Notes: generated from the letters alone by a model not told the origin. A DNA stretch of 64,000 bases from Tetrapisispora phaffii CBS 4417 (GCF_000236905.1 NC_016521.1:744001-808000); one strand, 5' to 3'. Shown: positions 1 to 10,462, counted from the first letter of the stretch. A program made the numbers and translations.

Positions 1-1
1 G

Positions 2-910
2 GTCTGCTCTGACTCGCCTCAAGAGCTGAACAAAATAGAAGGCAGTTTGGGGAGAATTGCTGTCGTCTCTGGAACTTCTACATGTCATATTGTTCTTTCA
101 AAGCAGCCATTGTTCATTTCTGGGGTTTGGGGACCATACCGAGACGTTTTGGCAGAGAATATGTGGGCTACTGAAGGTGGCCAGAGTTTTACTGGAGCGC
201 TTTTGGATAATATTATAGAAACCCATCCTGCATACCAAGAATTAGAACGAATTACATCGAGGCAAAACAAAAATATCTTTGTATATTTGGATGAGAAATT
301 AGAAGAATTGAGAGTCAACAGAAAACTTGATTCGGTGTTTTATTTAACAAAAAATATGTTCATATACGGTGATTATTATGGAAACAGATCACCGTTAGCT
401 GACCCGTTAATGAGCGGCATGATAATTGGCCAAACTATGGATAGTTCAATAAACGATCTTGCCATTAAATACCTGGCAGCATGCGAATTCATAGCTCTGC
501 AGACAAGGCATATTATAGATACGCTTGTTACCCATGGCCATGGGATCACTGCAATATATATGTCAGGTGGTCATTGCAAGAATAAACTACTTATGGAATT
601 AATTTCGAATTGTTGTGTGTTGCCTCTTGTCTTATCAAAATATATCGATTCATCGGTAGTCTTTGGAGCTGCAATCTTGGGTTCTGTTGCTGCAAAAATC
701 AATTCAATGAAAGAGAATAAATTGGAATACTCCTTGAACGACGTACTGTGGTCACAAATGAAGCTGATGACACCGAAGGGTACTTTAATGATGCCTAAAA
801 GCGAAAAGTCAGTGTTGCGTAAGTATTTACAAGCAAAGTATGAGGTGTATCTTGATATGATAGATACAAATATAAAATATAGAAAGAAGATGGAAGAGGT
901 ATACAAGTAA
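2..910 (+). CDS. FGGY-family carbohydrate kinase, YDR109C-like, C-terminal part (5' end outside window)
   Basis: The reading frame is open from the first bases of the window and ends at a TAA at 908-910, giving about 302 residues. There is no in-frame ATG near the left edge (the codon at 47 is TTG), so the gene begins before the window. The segment carries features of the C-terminal actin-like ATPase domain of FGGY sugar kinases: a VVSGTSTCHIVLS phosphate-binding loop, then GGQSFTGALLDNIIETHP, and later the ADENOSINE-type motif ending in MSGGHCKN. S. cerevisiae YDR109C and human FGGY (a D-ribulokinase) share this layout. The substrate cannot be read from the sequence; phosphorylation of a ribulose-type sugar is a family inference. 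Neighbour RAX2 follows on the same strand after an 805-bp gap. Confidence 0.85.
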   Translation, partial: VCSDSPQELNKIEGSLGRIAVVSGTSTCHIVLSKQPLFISGVWGPYRDVLAENMWATEGGQSFTGALLDNIIETHPAYQELERITSRQNKNIFVYLDEKLEELRVNRKLDSVFYLTKNMFIYGDYYGNRSPLADPLMSGMIIGQTMDSSINDLAIKYLAACEFIALQTRHIIDTLVTHGHGITAIYMSGGHCKNKLLMELISNCCVLPLVLSKYIDSSVVFGAAILGSVAAKINSMKENKLEYSLNDVLWSQMKLMTPKGTLMMPKSEKSVLRKYLQAKYEVYLDMIDTNIKYRKKMEEVYK

Positions 911-1715
911 AAAATCGATGCGTCACTATCGAGTGTGGCAGTAATGGTTTGACAATTGGTAATATGAGGATATTCTCTACTAATATCTTTGCTTAAAAAA
1001 TACAAAATGTGAGCGTTTCAGAACGACATGAAGTCTTCTTTGATCAATAGTAACTATACCTTAGAAAAACCATTCAGGTGGTACTTCCTAATCATGAGCT
1101 AGTCTGGTAGGAACAAGACAACCATCAACCATCAGCCACTAACCGCCAAACAACTTGAGCTGTTTTATATCATTCTCATCAACTAGCCTCTAGGTTCTCC
1201 ATAGTGTATCTCAAGCTCTTGACCATTTAAGTTTCCTCTTTAGGAAACTAAATCGTTCTTTCGCTTCGTCTTGTTTATCGATTTCCTAAAGTGGCATCGG
1301 CCATCAGTTATTTCGAGGAAATTTTGTAGCAAAGAAAGCGAAAATATCAAATAATCATAGTGCTTATATAGTGTAGAATACTTTAATTAAGCTCTATCAT
1401 ACTATGATAATGCTAATAATCACAATCAACATATTTACTATTTCATACTATCACTCTTCAATTATTATAATGAAGTTAAACATTCTATTAAATTTGATTT
1501 GCTATTTACATATGTTGATTTTCTCACTTTTTTTACAGTTATTTTTATATAAGTGAAACAACATTTTATAAAACAATACTACCTAATAAAAGATTTCATA
1601 CACTTACTGACATAAAAGCATTGAAAATAAAATAATATTGTGTGTGTGTGTGTGTTTCTATATTCAAGACTATAAATAAAACTGATAAGGGAGGAATATT
1701 ACGTTATTTGAAACA
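911..1715. other. Intergenic region upstream of RAX2
   Basis: The 805 bases hold no supported gene. A TG microsatellite of eight units lies at 1639-1654, about 60 bases before the RAX2 start. The part from 1400 to 1715 is very AT-rich and is the likely RAX2 promoter. Confidence 0.6.
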
Positions 1716-4700
1716 ATGAGTATAATTTCCACTATTGTGCGACTGGTGGTTCTTTTTTCTTTAGCAAATAATGCCACTGCATCAAGTTTATCAAATATTT
1801 TGAAACTATTAAATATCCAAGAATTCGAACTCCCCAATTTGAATTTTAATAATACTTCTAATTCGATACAATTGTTAGGAGATGTAGAAAATCTACAATT
1901 TTATCATTATGAAGGCCAACAAAACTTTACTGATGACGGGAACTCAGGTATAAGTTCGACTAATAACTTAATATACTATTCTGATGATGTTTTAATACAA
2001 CTGGAAGTAGGATCAAATGATACTGATATCCAAAAAATAATACCTGTTGGAGACGATTCTTTTGTATTGAGTGGATCGGGGCATCTGAATGGATATGCTC
2101 TAGGCAGACAATTGCTTTATAATTTAACCACTTTATCAATTAAACCAATTTTTGATCAGGACTTGGGTAACATAACTTCTATTTTAGTGGATGAAGAAAT
2201 TGTATACTTTGGAGGTGAATTCACATATCAAACACGTTCACAGAATTCCAGCTCAGTGATCTCTTGGAATATGACAAGTGATGAAGTTATAGAATTACCG
2301 TTTCAAGGTTTCGGAAGTGATTCAAAAGTTAATTCCATATTAAAATTAAACGATGATAACATTCTTTTCGTTGGTATGTTTGATACTCTGGGTAATAGTT
2401 CATTGTTAACTTATAATACAACTAGCAATTTCTCGAACTTTACAAATTCCACAGAAAACTCTTCAACAATACAGTTGGAACAACAAATTTCCCTTAAGTA
2501 CGCAACATGGGATGCAGGCACTGCGTATTTTGACCAAAACAATTTTGTGTGTGAAGCTGGTTCTTCTGAAGCATGGATTGTTGAGGGCAGATCCGGAAAT
2601 TTACAACTTAACTTCCCTAACACAGTTTCCCCTTCAAAAATTAGAATTTATAACGCCAATACAGCAGAAGATGGTGTTTCACTCTTTAGAATTGTAACAA
2701 GTCCATCGAATGGTATTATGAATCTCACCTATGTTGACCCTTTGACAGGGCAATTGAAATATTGTGATGCATTTTGCCCTTTACTTAATAGCTCAGGTTT
2801 AGAAACTGCCTCCAGCAATTCAACATCGGAAACACGCCAACGTGTATTTATAAATAATAATACTACAAGTGTTACGTGGTCAGAGAGTTACCAAGAATTT
2901 GCATTCATAAATAATATTGACGTTTCAGCATTAACCCTAATTGCACAAGACTCGTACGGTAGTAAAACAGCATTGTCAGGCATTGAATTATTCCAAGATT
3001 CGCATACAGCATATGCTAACAATACATTGAATCAACCTGGATGTGATACTGAATCGACGTCACTTTTCTCTTCGTCTGTTCTGTCGGACAATGGGTGGTA
3101 CAAAGGATTAGATTCAGATAGTTACATAGCTGCTAACTACCAAAGTGACTCTTCTCCATTACCGACAGTTCAATTCTATCCTAACATTCAAGCGGTGGGC
3201 GATTTTTCAATTAAAATGTACACACCGGGTTGTCTTGCAGATGGTACCTGCGAGTCAAGATCCATTGTAAATGTGACAGTATTGGATCCAACAGATGGAA
3301 CAGTCTTATCTACACAATTAATTTATCAAAACAACAATGAAATGAAATATGACGAAATTTTCAATGGGAAATTAACAGTTTCTCCAGAAATCACATTAAC
3401 TTTTTATTCTACTATCCTACCAGACTTGGATTCAGCTATTATAGTAGCTGATAGAGTAGATCTGACCCCAACATATATAAATGTTGATGATATATTATTG
3501 GATTCTAATTTAAAATCAACTTCATTAAAATTGAATGGTTTATTTCAATATCAGCTATCTAATTTCACTTCCGACACGAAAACCAAAGTTGGTAACAATT
3601 CTATTCACCAACTAGCATTGTCACAATTTCCATCATCGGTATCATTAATCGGTAATACTTTCAATAATAGTATTTTCCTTGCGGGATCAACAAGCAATAT
3701 AGTTCAGCTCCAGTTAAATTCAGATTTGGAACTTAGGAATACTGTTGTTGTTGATAATGGTGGAGAAACTACCAGAATTGAAAATTACTCTCAAGGACTT
3801 TTATTTTTTGGACAATACAACATATCTTCCACCAATGTTGTTGATAATTTATCATTTAATGGAACATTTTCATCTTTCAGTCAATTAGGTGACAACGTCA
3901 CCACCTTCGCAAATTTTACTTATGAAGGCTCAGAACTGTTATTTTTTAACAATGATTATCTTTATAATGTTTCCTCGGAATCCTATATCTATAATAATAC
4001 GATGTTTACAGCCTCGGTATTGGCAACAGGTGCTAATTCCAATAATGATACATTGCTATTAGGAAATATTGTGAGATCGGAATATAGCAATTTTAATGAA
4101 CCATTGAAGTTATATGGAAATTCTAGTTTAGAGTCATTGACATTTTCTTCTAGTATTGTTCCATACGCTGCAGTGTTTTTAAATGATACTGCAAATCTAT
4201 ATGCATACAAAGATGGAGAAAACAGTAAAATAATATATGGTAATAACATGACAACTTCGTTGGATTTCTCCGGTACTTTAAATAAACTTTCATTTTCTAA
4301 TAATTCTTCATTACTTTTTGCAAATGCAATTACTAATAACGGTTCTTCCAGTCTAGTTATATCTAACATTTCTGATGGAATGTCTCTGGCTAGTGAAAAT
4401 TTGAATAATTACGGATATATTACTTCCATGATAGACTTTAACAGTAATAACACAATTTTGGTCTCCGGTAATTTTACCTTGGATGACGTTGATTGTCATG
4501 GTATTTGTTTATATAATTATTTTACAAAAAAGTGGTCAGCATTTGCAAATAGCACAATTAAAGGGTCGATTGTAGAAATGCAGCTATGGAATTCTGACCA
4601 AATTCTAATTTCAGGTTTATTTAGTGCACAAAATTATTCAAGCATAACATTAGCTAGCTTGGATATAAAAGGTTATAATATATCAGTATTATCTGATGAC

Positions 4701-5363
4701 TCTAAAATTGAAATCAGTTCATTTATACATGATGGACAAAGTATTACTGTATGGAGTAACGATACCATAATGGAATACAAATCAGAAAAATGGAATGAGA
4801 TTAGTTTTCCTAACACAACTTCAAAGTATATAGAAAGTGTTGAAGCTGTTTCTATTGACTTACAAAATTCTACTTCAAATGTATCAAAAATATTATTTGC
4901 ATATGGGGAGTTTAATTCTACCCTATACGGACGTTTAAATGCAATGTTGTTCAGAGCTGGAGACTGGAAACCATATTTTTCTATCAACAACTTTCAAGTC
5001 AATGAAGATCCTGCCATTACTTTATTTGAAAACAGAGATCTCTCAAGTTTGTTTAACTCTAAAAATTCCTTGCCTGCGAATATAACTTCTGCCGAGACAT
5101 CTTCCAGATCAACTGTAAGTTCGGCTACCGCAACTACTGTCGTGAACAAAATTGAAGGTAAACATTCTAAAATTGACCGTGGATTTGTAGTTCTCATTGC
5201 CTTAGCTTTAGCGGTTGGAACTGTAGCATTACTTGGATTATTTGGAGTAACAATTGCATATATATTTAGGGATGAACAGAAATATGAATCAATTAAGCCA
5301 CGTATAGATGGACAGGAAATGTTAGATACAGTTCCTCCAGAAAAATTGATGAAATTTATTTAA
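1716..5363 (+). CDS. RAX2: Rax2, bud-site selection membrane glycoprotein
   Basis: The 1215-residue product matches the usual Rax2 length (about 1220). It opens with a hydrophobic signal peptide (residues 1-23, ending NNATASS). A long Ser/Thr/Asn-rich lumenal or extracellular part follows, with dozens of N-glycosylation sequons and repeated beta-propeller-like segments (for example LLFFGQYN, ILVSGNFTLDD, ILISGLFSAQ). One membrane span lies at residues 1156-1184, followed by a short cytoplasmic tail of about 30 residues. In S. cerevisiae Rax2 works with Rax1 as a persistent cortical mark at division sites that directs bipolar budding in diploids. The large N-terminal part and single C-terminal anchor seen here fit type I topology. 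Signal peptide, sequon density, tail and length together make the assignment firm. Confidence 0.93.
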   Translation: MSIISTIVRLVVLFSLANNATASSLSNILKLLNIQEFELPNLNFNNTSNSIQLLGDVENLQFYHYEGQQNFTDDGNSGISSTNNLIYYSDDVLIQLEVGSNDTDIQKIIPVGDDSFVLSGSGHLNGYALGRQLLYNLTTLSIKPIFDQDLGNITSILVDEEIVYFGGEFTYQTRSQNSSSVISWNMTSDEVIELPFQGFGSDSKVNSILKLNDDNILFVGMFDTLGNSSLLTYNTTSNFSNFTNSTENSSTIQLEQQISLKYATWDAGTAYFDQNNFVCEAGSSEAWIVEGRSGNLQLNFPNTVSPSKIRIYNANTAEDGVSLFRIVTSPSNGIMNLTYVDPLTGQLKYCDAFCPLLNSSGLETASSNSTSETRQRVFINNNTTSVTWSESYQEFAFINNIDVSALTLIAQDSYGSKTALSGIELFQDSHTAYANNTLNQPGCDTESTSLFSSSVLSDNGWYKGLDSDSYIAANYQSDSSPLPTVQFYPNIQAVGDFSIKMYTPGCLADGTCESRSIVNVTVLDPTDGTVLSTQLIYQNNNEMKYDEIFNGKLTVSPEITLTFYSTILPDLDSAIIVADRVDLTPTYINVDDILLDSNLKSTSLKLNGLFQYQLSNFTSDTKTKVGNNSIHQLALSQFPSSVSLIGNTFNNSIFLAGSTSNIVQLQLNSDLELRNTVVVDNGGETTRIENYSQGLLFFGQYNISSTNVVDNLSFNGTFSSFSQLGDNVTTFANFTYEGSELLFFNNDYLYNVSSESYIYNNTMFTASVLATGANSNNDTLLLGNIVRSEYSNFNEPLKLYGNSSLESLTFSSSIVPYAAVFLNDTANLYAYKDGENSKIIYGNNMTTSLDFSGTLNKLSFSNNSSLLFANAITNNGSSSLVISNISDGMSLASENLNNYGYITSMIDFNSNNTILVSGNFTLDDVDCHGICLYNYFTKKWSAFANSTIKGSIVEMQLWNSDQILISGLFSAQNYSSITLASLDIKGYNISVLSDDSKIEISSFIHDGQSITVWSNDTIMEYKSEKWNEISFPNTTSKYIESVEAVSIDLQNSTSNVSKILFAYGEFNSTLYGRLNAMLFRAGDWKPYFSINNFQVNEDPAITLFENRDLSSLFNSKNSLPANITSAETSSRSTVSSATATTVVNKIEGKHSKIDRGFVVLIALALAVGTVALLGLFGVTIAYIFRDEQKYESIKPRIDGQEMLDTVPPEKLMKFI

Positions 5364-5567
5364 TCATTGTAACATTAACTTATTATATAGCATATTATTG
5401 ATAATTTATAATTATTCAAAAAATATTTCTATTTGCATTAAAAACTGTATGAATATGAGAAGAAAAGCTTTTTAAATGAACTAGATTTATGAATACAAAT
5501 TATAAAATTACAAGCGCAACAAAAGACGTATTTTACTTGTAAATTATCAAATTTCCAAATGATCAAC

Positions 5568-7712
5568 TCATTTTTTGGAATTTTCCAATAAATTCCTCTT
5601 TAACTTTTGATATATTAAACTTTCACGTTTCCCAAATACTGTATCTTGATACATTTCAGATATATCATTTAAGCACCAAGAAACTTGTCGCCATTGGTGC
5701 TGTTCTGCCCATTTCTTTGCGGCTAATAAACGAAAAAAAGAAGCTTTACGTTGTCTTGTTAATCCCTTTAAAACTATGCTACTTACATCCTGCTTCTTTA
5801 TTTCTTCCTCAGAAACTTCTGACACTGATGATGTGCTAATATTACTTCTCAGTTTATGTTTAACTCTTGGATCTGTACGTAAATTATAGCAATCGCTCAA
5901 ACGCTCCCAAATCATAATCTGGGAACATGCACCTAATTTACATTCAGATAAAATTGTTTCTAAATTACTTAAAGCATAAGGTGTAGACGTCCAAGTATCG
6001 CTCAATGATAAAAATAATTCTGATGTGATAAGCATGCATCTTGTTTCATAGGATCTGACTGGTTCAGTATCCGGTGATTCTTCGCTTTCTGCAATACTGT
6101 TAAGTAATAAAGCACAGTTCCCATAAACATCTAGTGAACGTTCAATTAGTGGATTAACGTCATTCTTGATCATTTTAGTAGTAACAATGTTTTGGGCTCC
6201 CATCAAAATACAAACGGCACACCATTCCAAACACGATGCCAGATACTTTGGGTACATTTCTATATCTTCAAGGAGACTTTCAAAAGTAGTATATGCAGTT
6301 TTAAAGTCAGAAATCATCATTGACCAATCAGCTAATTTCCTTAGTAGAAATACGTTAGACGTTGATGCAAAATATTCATTACCTTGGTTATCTTTAATGG
6401 GTATATTTTCTTGTCGACCATTTGTCATAGAAGGTCTACCCATAAACTTCCTGAAAAGTTTAGTACCTTGAAATAGAGATTTTTTTGGCTGCAATATTGT
6501 TTCCTCCCAAAATGTTATCTTTCTTTGCATAAATGGGATCATTAAATCATTTGTTAAAATTTCTAATTGATCATAAATCAAATTAATCAATGTTAATGGC
6601 AATTTATCAGTTTTTGAAGTTTGGAAGACGTACAGCATTTCATCTAAAGATGACATTGCAGGCTGGTGAAGTTTTACTGTTATGTCATCGCTGTAACGTT
6701 TGTCCCATAATGGCATTCTAATACATTCAGCGAAAAGCTGTTTTTTAATTTTTTTTGACAGTTCAGTGGATTTTTCTGATTCTTCAGCGGAAGATCCATT
6801 GTAGCAGAGTACAAATACAGGTAATATATCATTTGTGCTCATGAATATTGGAAAATTATTTATTGTAGTATTTTGGTTCTTAAAAGCAATTAAAAGATCT
6901 CTAGCAAGTTCATAATTTTGTCCTTTGGTTATATCAATCGCAATCAATGAAACAATTGGATGATTAAAAGACTCATATGGAGATAAGCAATTAGTAGATG
7001 AGATTGCAGATGAGAAAAATCGGTGATAAAGTGATTTTTGTAATGTTTTATGATCAATATCATCAGTAGTATACTTCTCTACCATTTTCAAACAGCTTCC
7101 CAAAAATATTTCCAAAGTATGGTAATCAAATAGCATATCGCCAGTACCTCCGCTATATAATAAATCTTCGATTGGCCTCGTGAATCTTATGAACTGTGAT
7201 TGTGTTGAATCTCTTTGAAATAAACTATTTGATCGACTTCTGTTTCTAGTTGTTTGCGAACTTTTTGGGAGCAGATTATCGGTTTTCGTATCAACATCCA
7301 AATAATTATTATTTACAGTAGGGTCATTGGTAGGATTGATGACATTTTGATCAGATTGTAATTCCTCCTCCATTTTTTCATCTTCATTTAGCTTTACCTT
7401 TGTCTCTTCAATAGTTGTTAAATTGACTTTGTTTAATGCATGGCTTTTTTGTTCATCTTCTGTTTTCTTTATGTATTCATTGCTTTGGTCTCTATCAGAT
7501 ATACAACCTCCAAAATAGCGCAACAACGTGTAAAATGAATCTATGCCATACTCTTCGGATATATGTGAATCTAATTCGACGGTTGCTGTAACGGTTATTA
7601 CAGGAGCAATTGCATTAGAAACAATTCTTTTACTTATATCTTGTGGGACATTTTCATGAACTTTATCTAGATGAAATATCAGATTCATATAATTTTCATA
7701 TGTGAATGTCAT
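5568..7712 (-). CDS. TRS85: Trs85, TRAPPIII-specific subunit
   Basis: This 714-residue protein is close in length to S. cerevisiae Trs85/Gsg1 (698). The start region contains the family's conserved ERMES-unrelated block VSNAIAPVITVTATVEL, and the central segment LYHRFFSSAISSTNCLSPYESFNHPIVSLIAID is typical of Trs85/TRAPPC8 N-terminal domains. Low-complexity acidic sequence between about residues 95 and 170 separates the two. Trs85 defines TRAPPIII, the exchange factor for the Rab Ypt1 in autophagy, the Cvt pathway and Golgi traffic. The gene is convergent with RAX2 (204-bp gap). It starts at the ATG complementary to 7710-7712. Confidence 0.92.
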   Translation of the reverse strand: MTFTYENYMNLIFHLDKVHENVPQDISKRIVSNAIAPVITVTATVELDSHISEEYGIDSFYTLLRYFGGCISDRDQSNEYIKKTEDEQKSHALNKVNLTTIEETKVKLNEDEKMEEELQSDQNVINPTNDPTVNNNYLDVDTKTDNLLPKSSQTTRNRSRSNSLFQRDSTQSQFIRFTRPIEDLLYSGGTGDMLFDYHTLEIFLGSCLKMVEKYTTDDIDHKTLQKSLYHRFFSSAISSTNCLSPYESFNHPIVSLIAIDITKGQNYELARDLLIAFKNQNTTINNFPIFMSTNDILPVFVLCYNGSSAEESEKSTELSKKIKKQLFAECIRMPLWDKRYSDDITVKLHQPAMSSLDEMLYVFQTSKTDKLPLTLINLIYDQLEILTNDLMIPFMQRKITFWEETILQPKKSLFQGTKLFRKFMGRPSMTNGRQENIPIKDNQGNEYFASTSNVFLLRKLADWSMMISDFKTAYTTFESLLEDIEMYPKYLASCLEWCAVCILMGAQNIVTTKMIKNDVNPLIERSLDVYGNCALLLNSIAESEESPDTEPVRSYETRCMLITSELFLSLSDTWTSTPYALSNLETILSECKLGACSQIMIWERLSDCYNLRTDPRVKHKLRSNISTSSVSEVSEEEIKKQDVSSIVLKGLTRQRKASFFRLLAAKKWAEQHQWRQVSWCLNDISEMYQDTVFGKRESLIYQKLKRNLLENSKK

Positions 7713-8621
7713 TCAAAAAAGAATTGTTAATCAATATTATGGCAGGGGATAGTGATAGTAGGTTTGACTAGCAGATAAAATATACTATTGAACAAGAACA
7801 AAAATCAGATGAATAGAATGTTCAAAATATTCAATTCGTATCAAATTTTTTATCTATTAGGTACTAGTATTAATAAACTAAGCAGTATGACCACTTGAAG
7901 TTGCATTAATGAATACTAATCTCATTGCATATAACGGTTCCTTTAATTAGGAAAGTTTTTCGATGAGCTTTTTTTACTTAATATTTCAAAATTGATATTA
8001 AGAACGCTTATTATAACTTTTGTCACTAGATCAAAAAATTGAAGATACGCAGTACTTAAATAATGAAAATAGAAAACTTTAATGTTAAACACTTTCTATT
8101 ATACGCTGATTAAAAATTATTTAAATTTGCAATCATTCATTAGTTTTATTCGTTTCTAGTATTTATAGAGTCAAATGGAAAACAAGCATTATAAAGATAT
8201 AGCTTATTCTTGCTTAGATAAGGCCAATTTTTAAGAACGCCAAGTTCTCTTTTATAATTGCACCGTGCAAGCAGTTAATGTCTTTGAGTAATACAAAGGC
8301 CGATTAATCATTGTGTATAGTTAGCTAATGTGAAGAAACTGAATCTTCTAAATTACCTATATTGATAAAAGTCTTATTGCGTTAATTACGAATAATATTT
8401 AGTATTTTATATTTTATTTTTTTTAAATTATTGTTTTGTCTTTGAGTTTTCAATTTTGGACAGTAATTTTTGTTTTACGTTTTTGAACTACATTGTGACG
8501 TTAAAAAACACTAATTATAAAAATTGCAAAAGACCCAACTACAACTAATTAATAAACATCTAAAATTTAATTCACCCCTAGAATCACATTGCTACTCAAC
8601 AGGAAATTTGTTTACATTTAA
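7713..8621. other. Divergent intergenic region, TRS85 / 8622 gene
   Basis: These 909 bases are AT-rich and hold no gene I can support. An 11/11 match to the yeast ARS core consensus lies at 8405-8415 (TTTTATATTTT), but such matches are common by chance in sequence this AT-rich. The region must carry the promoters of both flanking genes. Confidence 0.5.
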
Positions 8622-9455
8622 ATGACAGATACTACATTTTATTGTCATCAGCTTAAGACAGGTGAAGAAAAGAATTCTGCTATAATTCAGCCTAATCAAA
8701 ACATATCAACTTTACAGGAAATTATATTGGATAACAAAACTAATATAAAACCTCAACTGAATGACAATAAAATATTCAAGAAAAATATATCTATTAATAA
8801 GGAAAACAATGGAGTTAGTACTAAAAAAGCTCTTTTGCAGAAATCTTTTACCAACAGTGATTTAAACCATATTGGTGACCTCGGTGAAATAAATTCAAAT
8901 TATACAATAGACTCACCATCATTAAGGAAAGTTATATTTGAAAATGAAAGGTATAAACATTTTAAAGAACTTTCTTATTTCATGAAAACTTGTAACGTCC
9001 CTAATCCTAGTTTTCCAAGCAAAACCGAATATTTTAATTACTTACCACATTGTGTTAATGAAAACAATGAATTCAGGTCATTTGATAAAAAAGAAACCTA
9101 TTTACAGGAAAACAGTGAACATATAGTGACTTGTATGCTACAAGATTTCTTAAATAATAGAAGACCAATTTTTCCAAGAGAATTAGAATTTCAAGAACTT
9201 TACAGCAGTCTGACATTTAAAGATAAAGTTTTACATTTTCTCTTTGGAAGAGACAAAAATGGATTCTTTAGACTGGAGAAATTAAAAGATTTCTTCGAGA
9301 ATAGCCTAATATTTCCTTATAAATGTGAACCATATTTTGAGAATGAGAATGAATCATATTTTGAAGACTCGATTACCTATAGTGATATATATCTTAGCGA
9401 CAACGAACTTATTCCAACGGCAGAAGAAACAGAAATAGAAATGGAATATTTATAG
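8622..9455 (+). CDS. Unrecognised 277-residue protein with a KEN motif; positional candidate for SRL2 (YLR082C)
   Basis: I do not recognise this protein by sequence. It is 277 residues long. The first third is Asn/Lys-rich and probably disordered, and contains NKENN, a possible APC/C KEN box, near residue 66. The second half looks folded, with aromatic-rich blocks (KHFKELSYFMKTCNVPNPSF, LTFKDKVLHFLFGRDKNGFF, LEKLKDFFENSLIFPY), and the tail is acidic (EETEIEMEYL). No signal peptide or membrane span is visible. It lies between TRS85 and ARP10. In the merged S. cerevisiae order that slot holds EMP70/TMN2 and SRL2, and SRL2 (YLR082C) has the right strand. The SRL2 suggestion therefore rests on position only. 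An intact frame with good codon use argues for a real gene. Confidence 0.6.
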   Translation: MTDTTFYCHQLKTGEEKNSAIIQPNQNISTLQEIILDNKTNIKPQLNDNKIFKKNISINKENNGVSTKKALLQKSFTNSDLNHIGDLGEINSNYTIDSPSLRKVIFENERYKHFKELSYFMKTCNVPNPSFPSKTEYFNYLPHCVNENNEFRSFDKKETYLQENSEHIVTCMLQDFLNNRRPIFPRELEFQELYSSLTFKDKVLHFLFGRDKNGFFRLEKLKDFFENSLIFPYKCEPYFENENESYFEDSITYSDIYLSDNELIPTAEETEIEMEYL

Positions 9456-9529
9456 TTTAAAATTTATGTACCCTAGACATTATTAATAGTATACATAGCC
9501 TTCTGAAAAATGAAGTCTTCAACTCAACT

Positions 9530-9540
9530 TTTTATATTTA
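9530..9540 (+). other. ARS consensus match next to a palindrome
   Basis: TTTTATATTTA is an 11/11 match to WTTTAYRTTTW. It sits in the short gap between two convergent genes and directly abuts the inverted repeat at 9541-9595. Convergent gaps are a common place for yeast origins, but a single consensus match in AT-rich DNA is weak evidence. Confidence 0.2.
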
Positions 9541-9595
9541 TATATATTCATATGTTAAATCTAATTCATTATTAGATTTAACATATGAATATATA
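9541..9595. repeat. Perfect 25-bp inverted repeat with 5-base loop
   Basis: The left arm is 9541-9565 and the right arm 9571-9595. All 25 bases pair, and the loop TCATT is at 9566-9570. The pairing stops outside the arms (A at 9540 against C at 9596). The hairpin lies between the stop of the 8622-9455 gene and the stop of ARP10, so it would be in the 3' region of both convergent transcripts. It may act in 3'-end formation or be the remnant of a small inverted-repeat insertion. Confidence 0.95.
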
Positions 9596-9619
9596 CAAGA
9601 GTAATCTTCACTTGTAAGT

Positions 9620-10462
9620 CTAGAATCTATTCTCAAACCAGTCTGGTACTCTATAGTTATCACAAAGATACTCTTGTGCCGTGACCATGTATTCAGATTT
9701 AACCTTCTGTTGTTCAGCATATATCGAAAAAATGGAAGCACCGGTCCATGATCCCAGTGAAAGAATTATAGCACTGTCAGGTAATAGTTTAATATGATGT
9801 CGAATACTATTCAAGTCAACTTCTTTAGATTCGTGACTTATTATAATATTACTTAATAACGATTTCCGGATATCTATAGGAAGCTGCTTTAAAACCTTTA
9901 AGATCAAACCCACTAAAGGCATCTCATTCAAATCATGTCCACCATCGTCAAAATTCAATAATTTATCAAAAGTTTTAGTTGAAAAGCAGTTCTCTGTCAA
10001 ACCAATATCTTCGATAGTTTTCTTACTTTTAAGTGACCCTAATGATTCTATTATACCTGTCTCAATTATTCGATTATCATAACAAGGCGTCAATACAACA
10101 CGGTTATTATAAATCTCGAGCACTAATCCACGATCCGAACCGCTTGAAATGCATTCAGCTATGGCACTAGGAATAAATACCAGTTGCTTACATTTTAGTT
10201 TATTCAAAAACAATTCACATAATAATTTTTTGATTCGAGTTGAACACAACACATCATCAACAATAACAATGTTTCTATTCAATGAGCTCTCATTTAATTT
10301 ATTATGAAATACATCTCTTAGTCGCGAAAAAGATGCATTTAAATACCCACTATCTGGAGTATTAACTGCTAGCCAAGGAATACAAAAATGAGGTTGACAT
10401 GATAATTCTTTCCCAACATATAGATACCCATCTTTAAAATCAAAAATAATTGCTCTGTTCAT
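9620..10462 (-). CDS. ARP10: Arp10, actin-related protein of the dynactin complex
   Basis: The 280-residue product matches S. cerevisiae Arp10 in size (284) and lies in its expected slot. It is a short, strongly diverged actin fold: an N-terminal AIIFDFKDGYLYVGKE strand pair in place of the phosphate-1 loop, a second-domain segment RGLVLEIYNNRVVLTPCYDNRIIE in place of phosphate 2, and a late LPDSAIILSLGSWTGASIFS that corresponds to the adenosine motif of actin. Classical ATP-binding residues are largely lost, as expected for this family. Arp10 caps the Arp1 filament of dynactin and supports dynein-driven spindle positioning. The assignment relies on the remnant actin motifs plus synteny. Confidence 0.87.
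   Translation of the reverse strand: MNRAIIFDFKDGYLYVGKELSCQPHFCIPWLAVNTPDSGYLNASFSRLRDVFHNKLNESSLNRNIVIVDDVLCSTRIKKLLCELFLNKLKCKQLVFIPSAIAECISSGSDRGLVLEIYNNRVVLTPCYDNRIIETGIIESLGSLKSKKTIEDIGLTENCFSTKTFDKLLNFDDGGHDLNEMPLVGLILKVLKQLPIDIRKSLLSNIIISHESKEVDLNSIRHHIKLLPDSAIILSLGSWTGASIFSIYAEQQKVKSEYMVTAQEYLCDNYRVPDWFENRF

Noticed and set aside
8405..8415. ARS consensus match as a replication origin
   Set aside because: The 11-base AT-only consensus recurs by chance in DNA of this composition; without B elements or data it is not called an origin.
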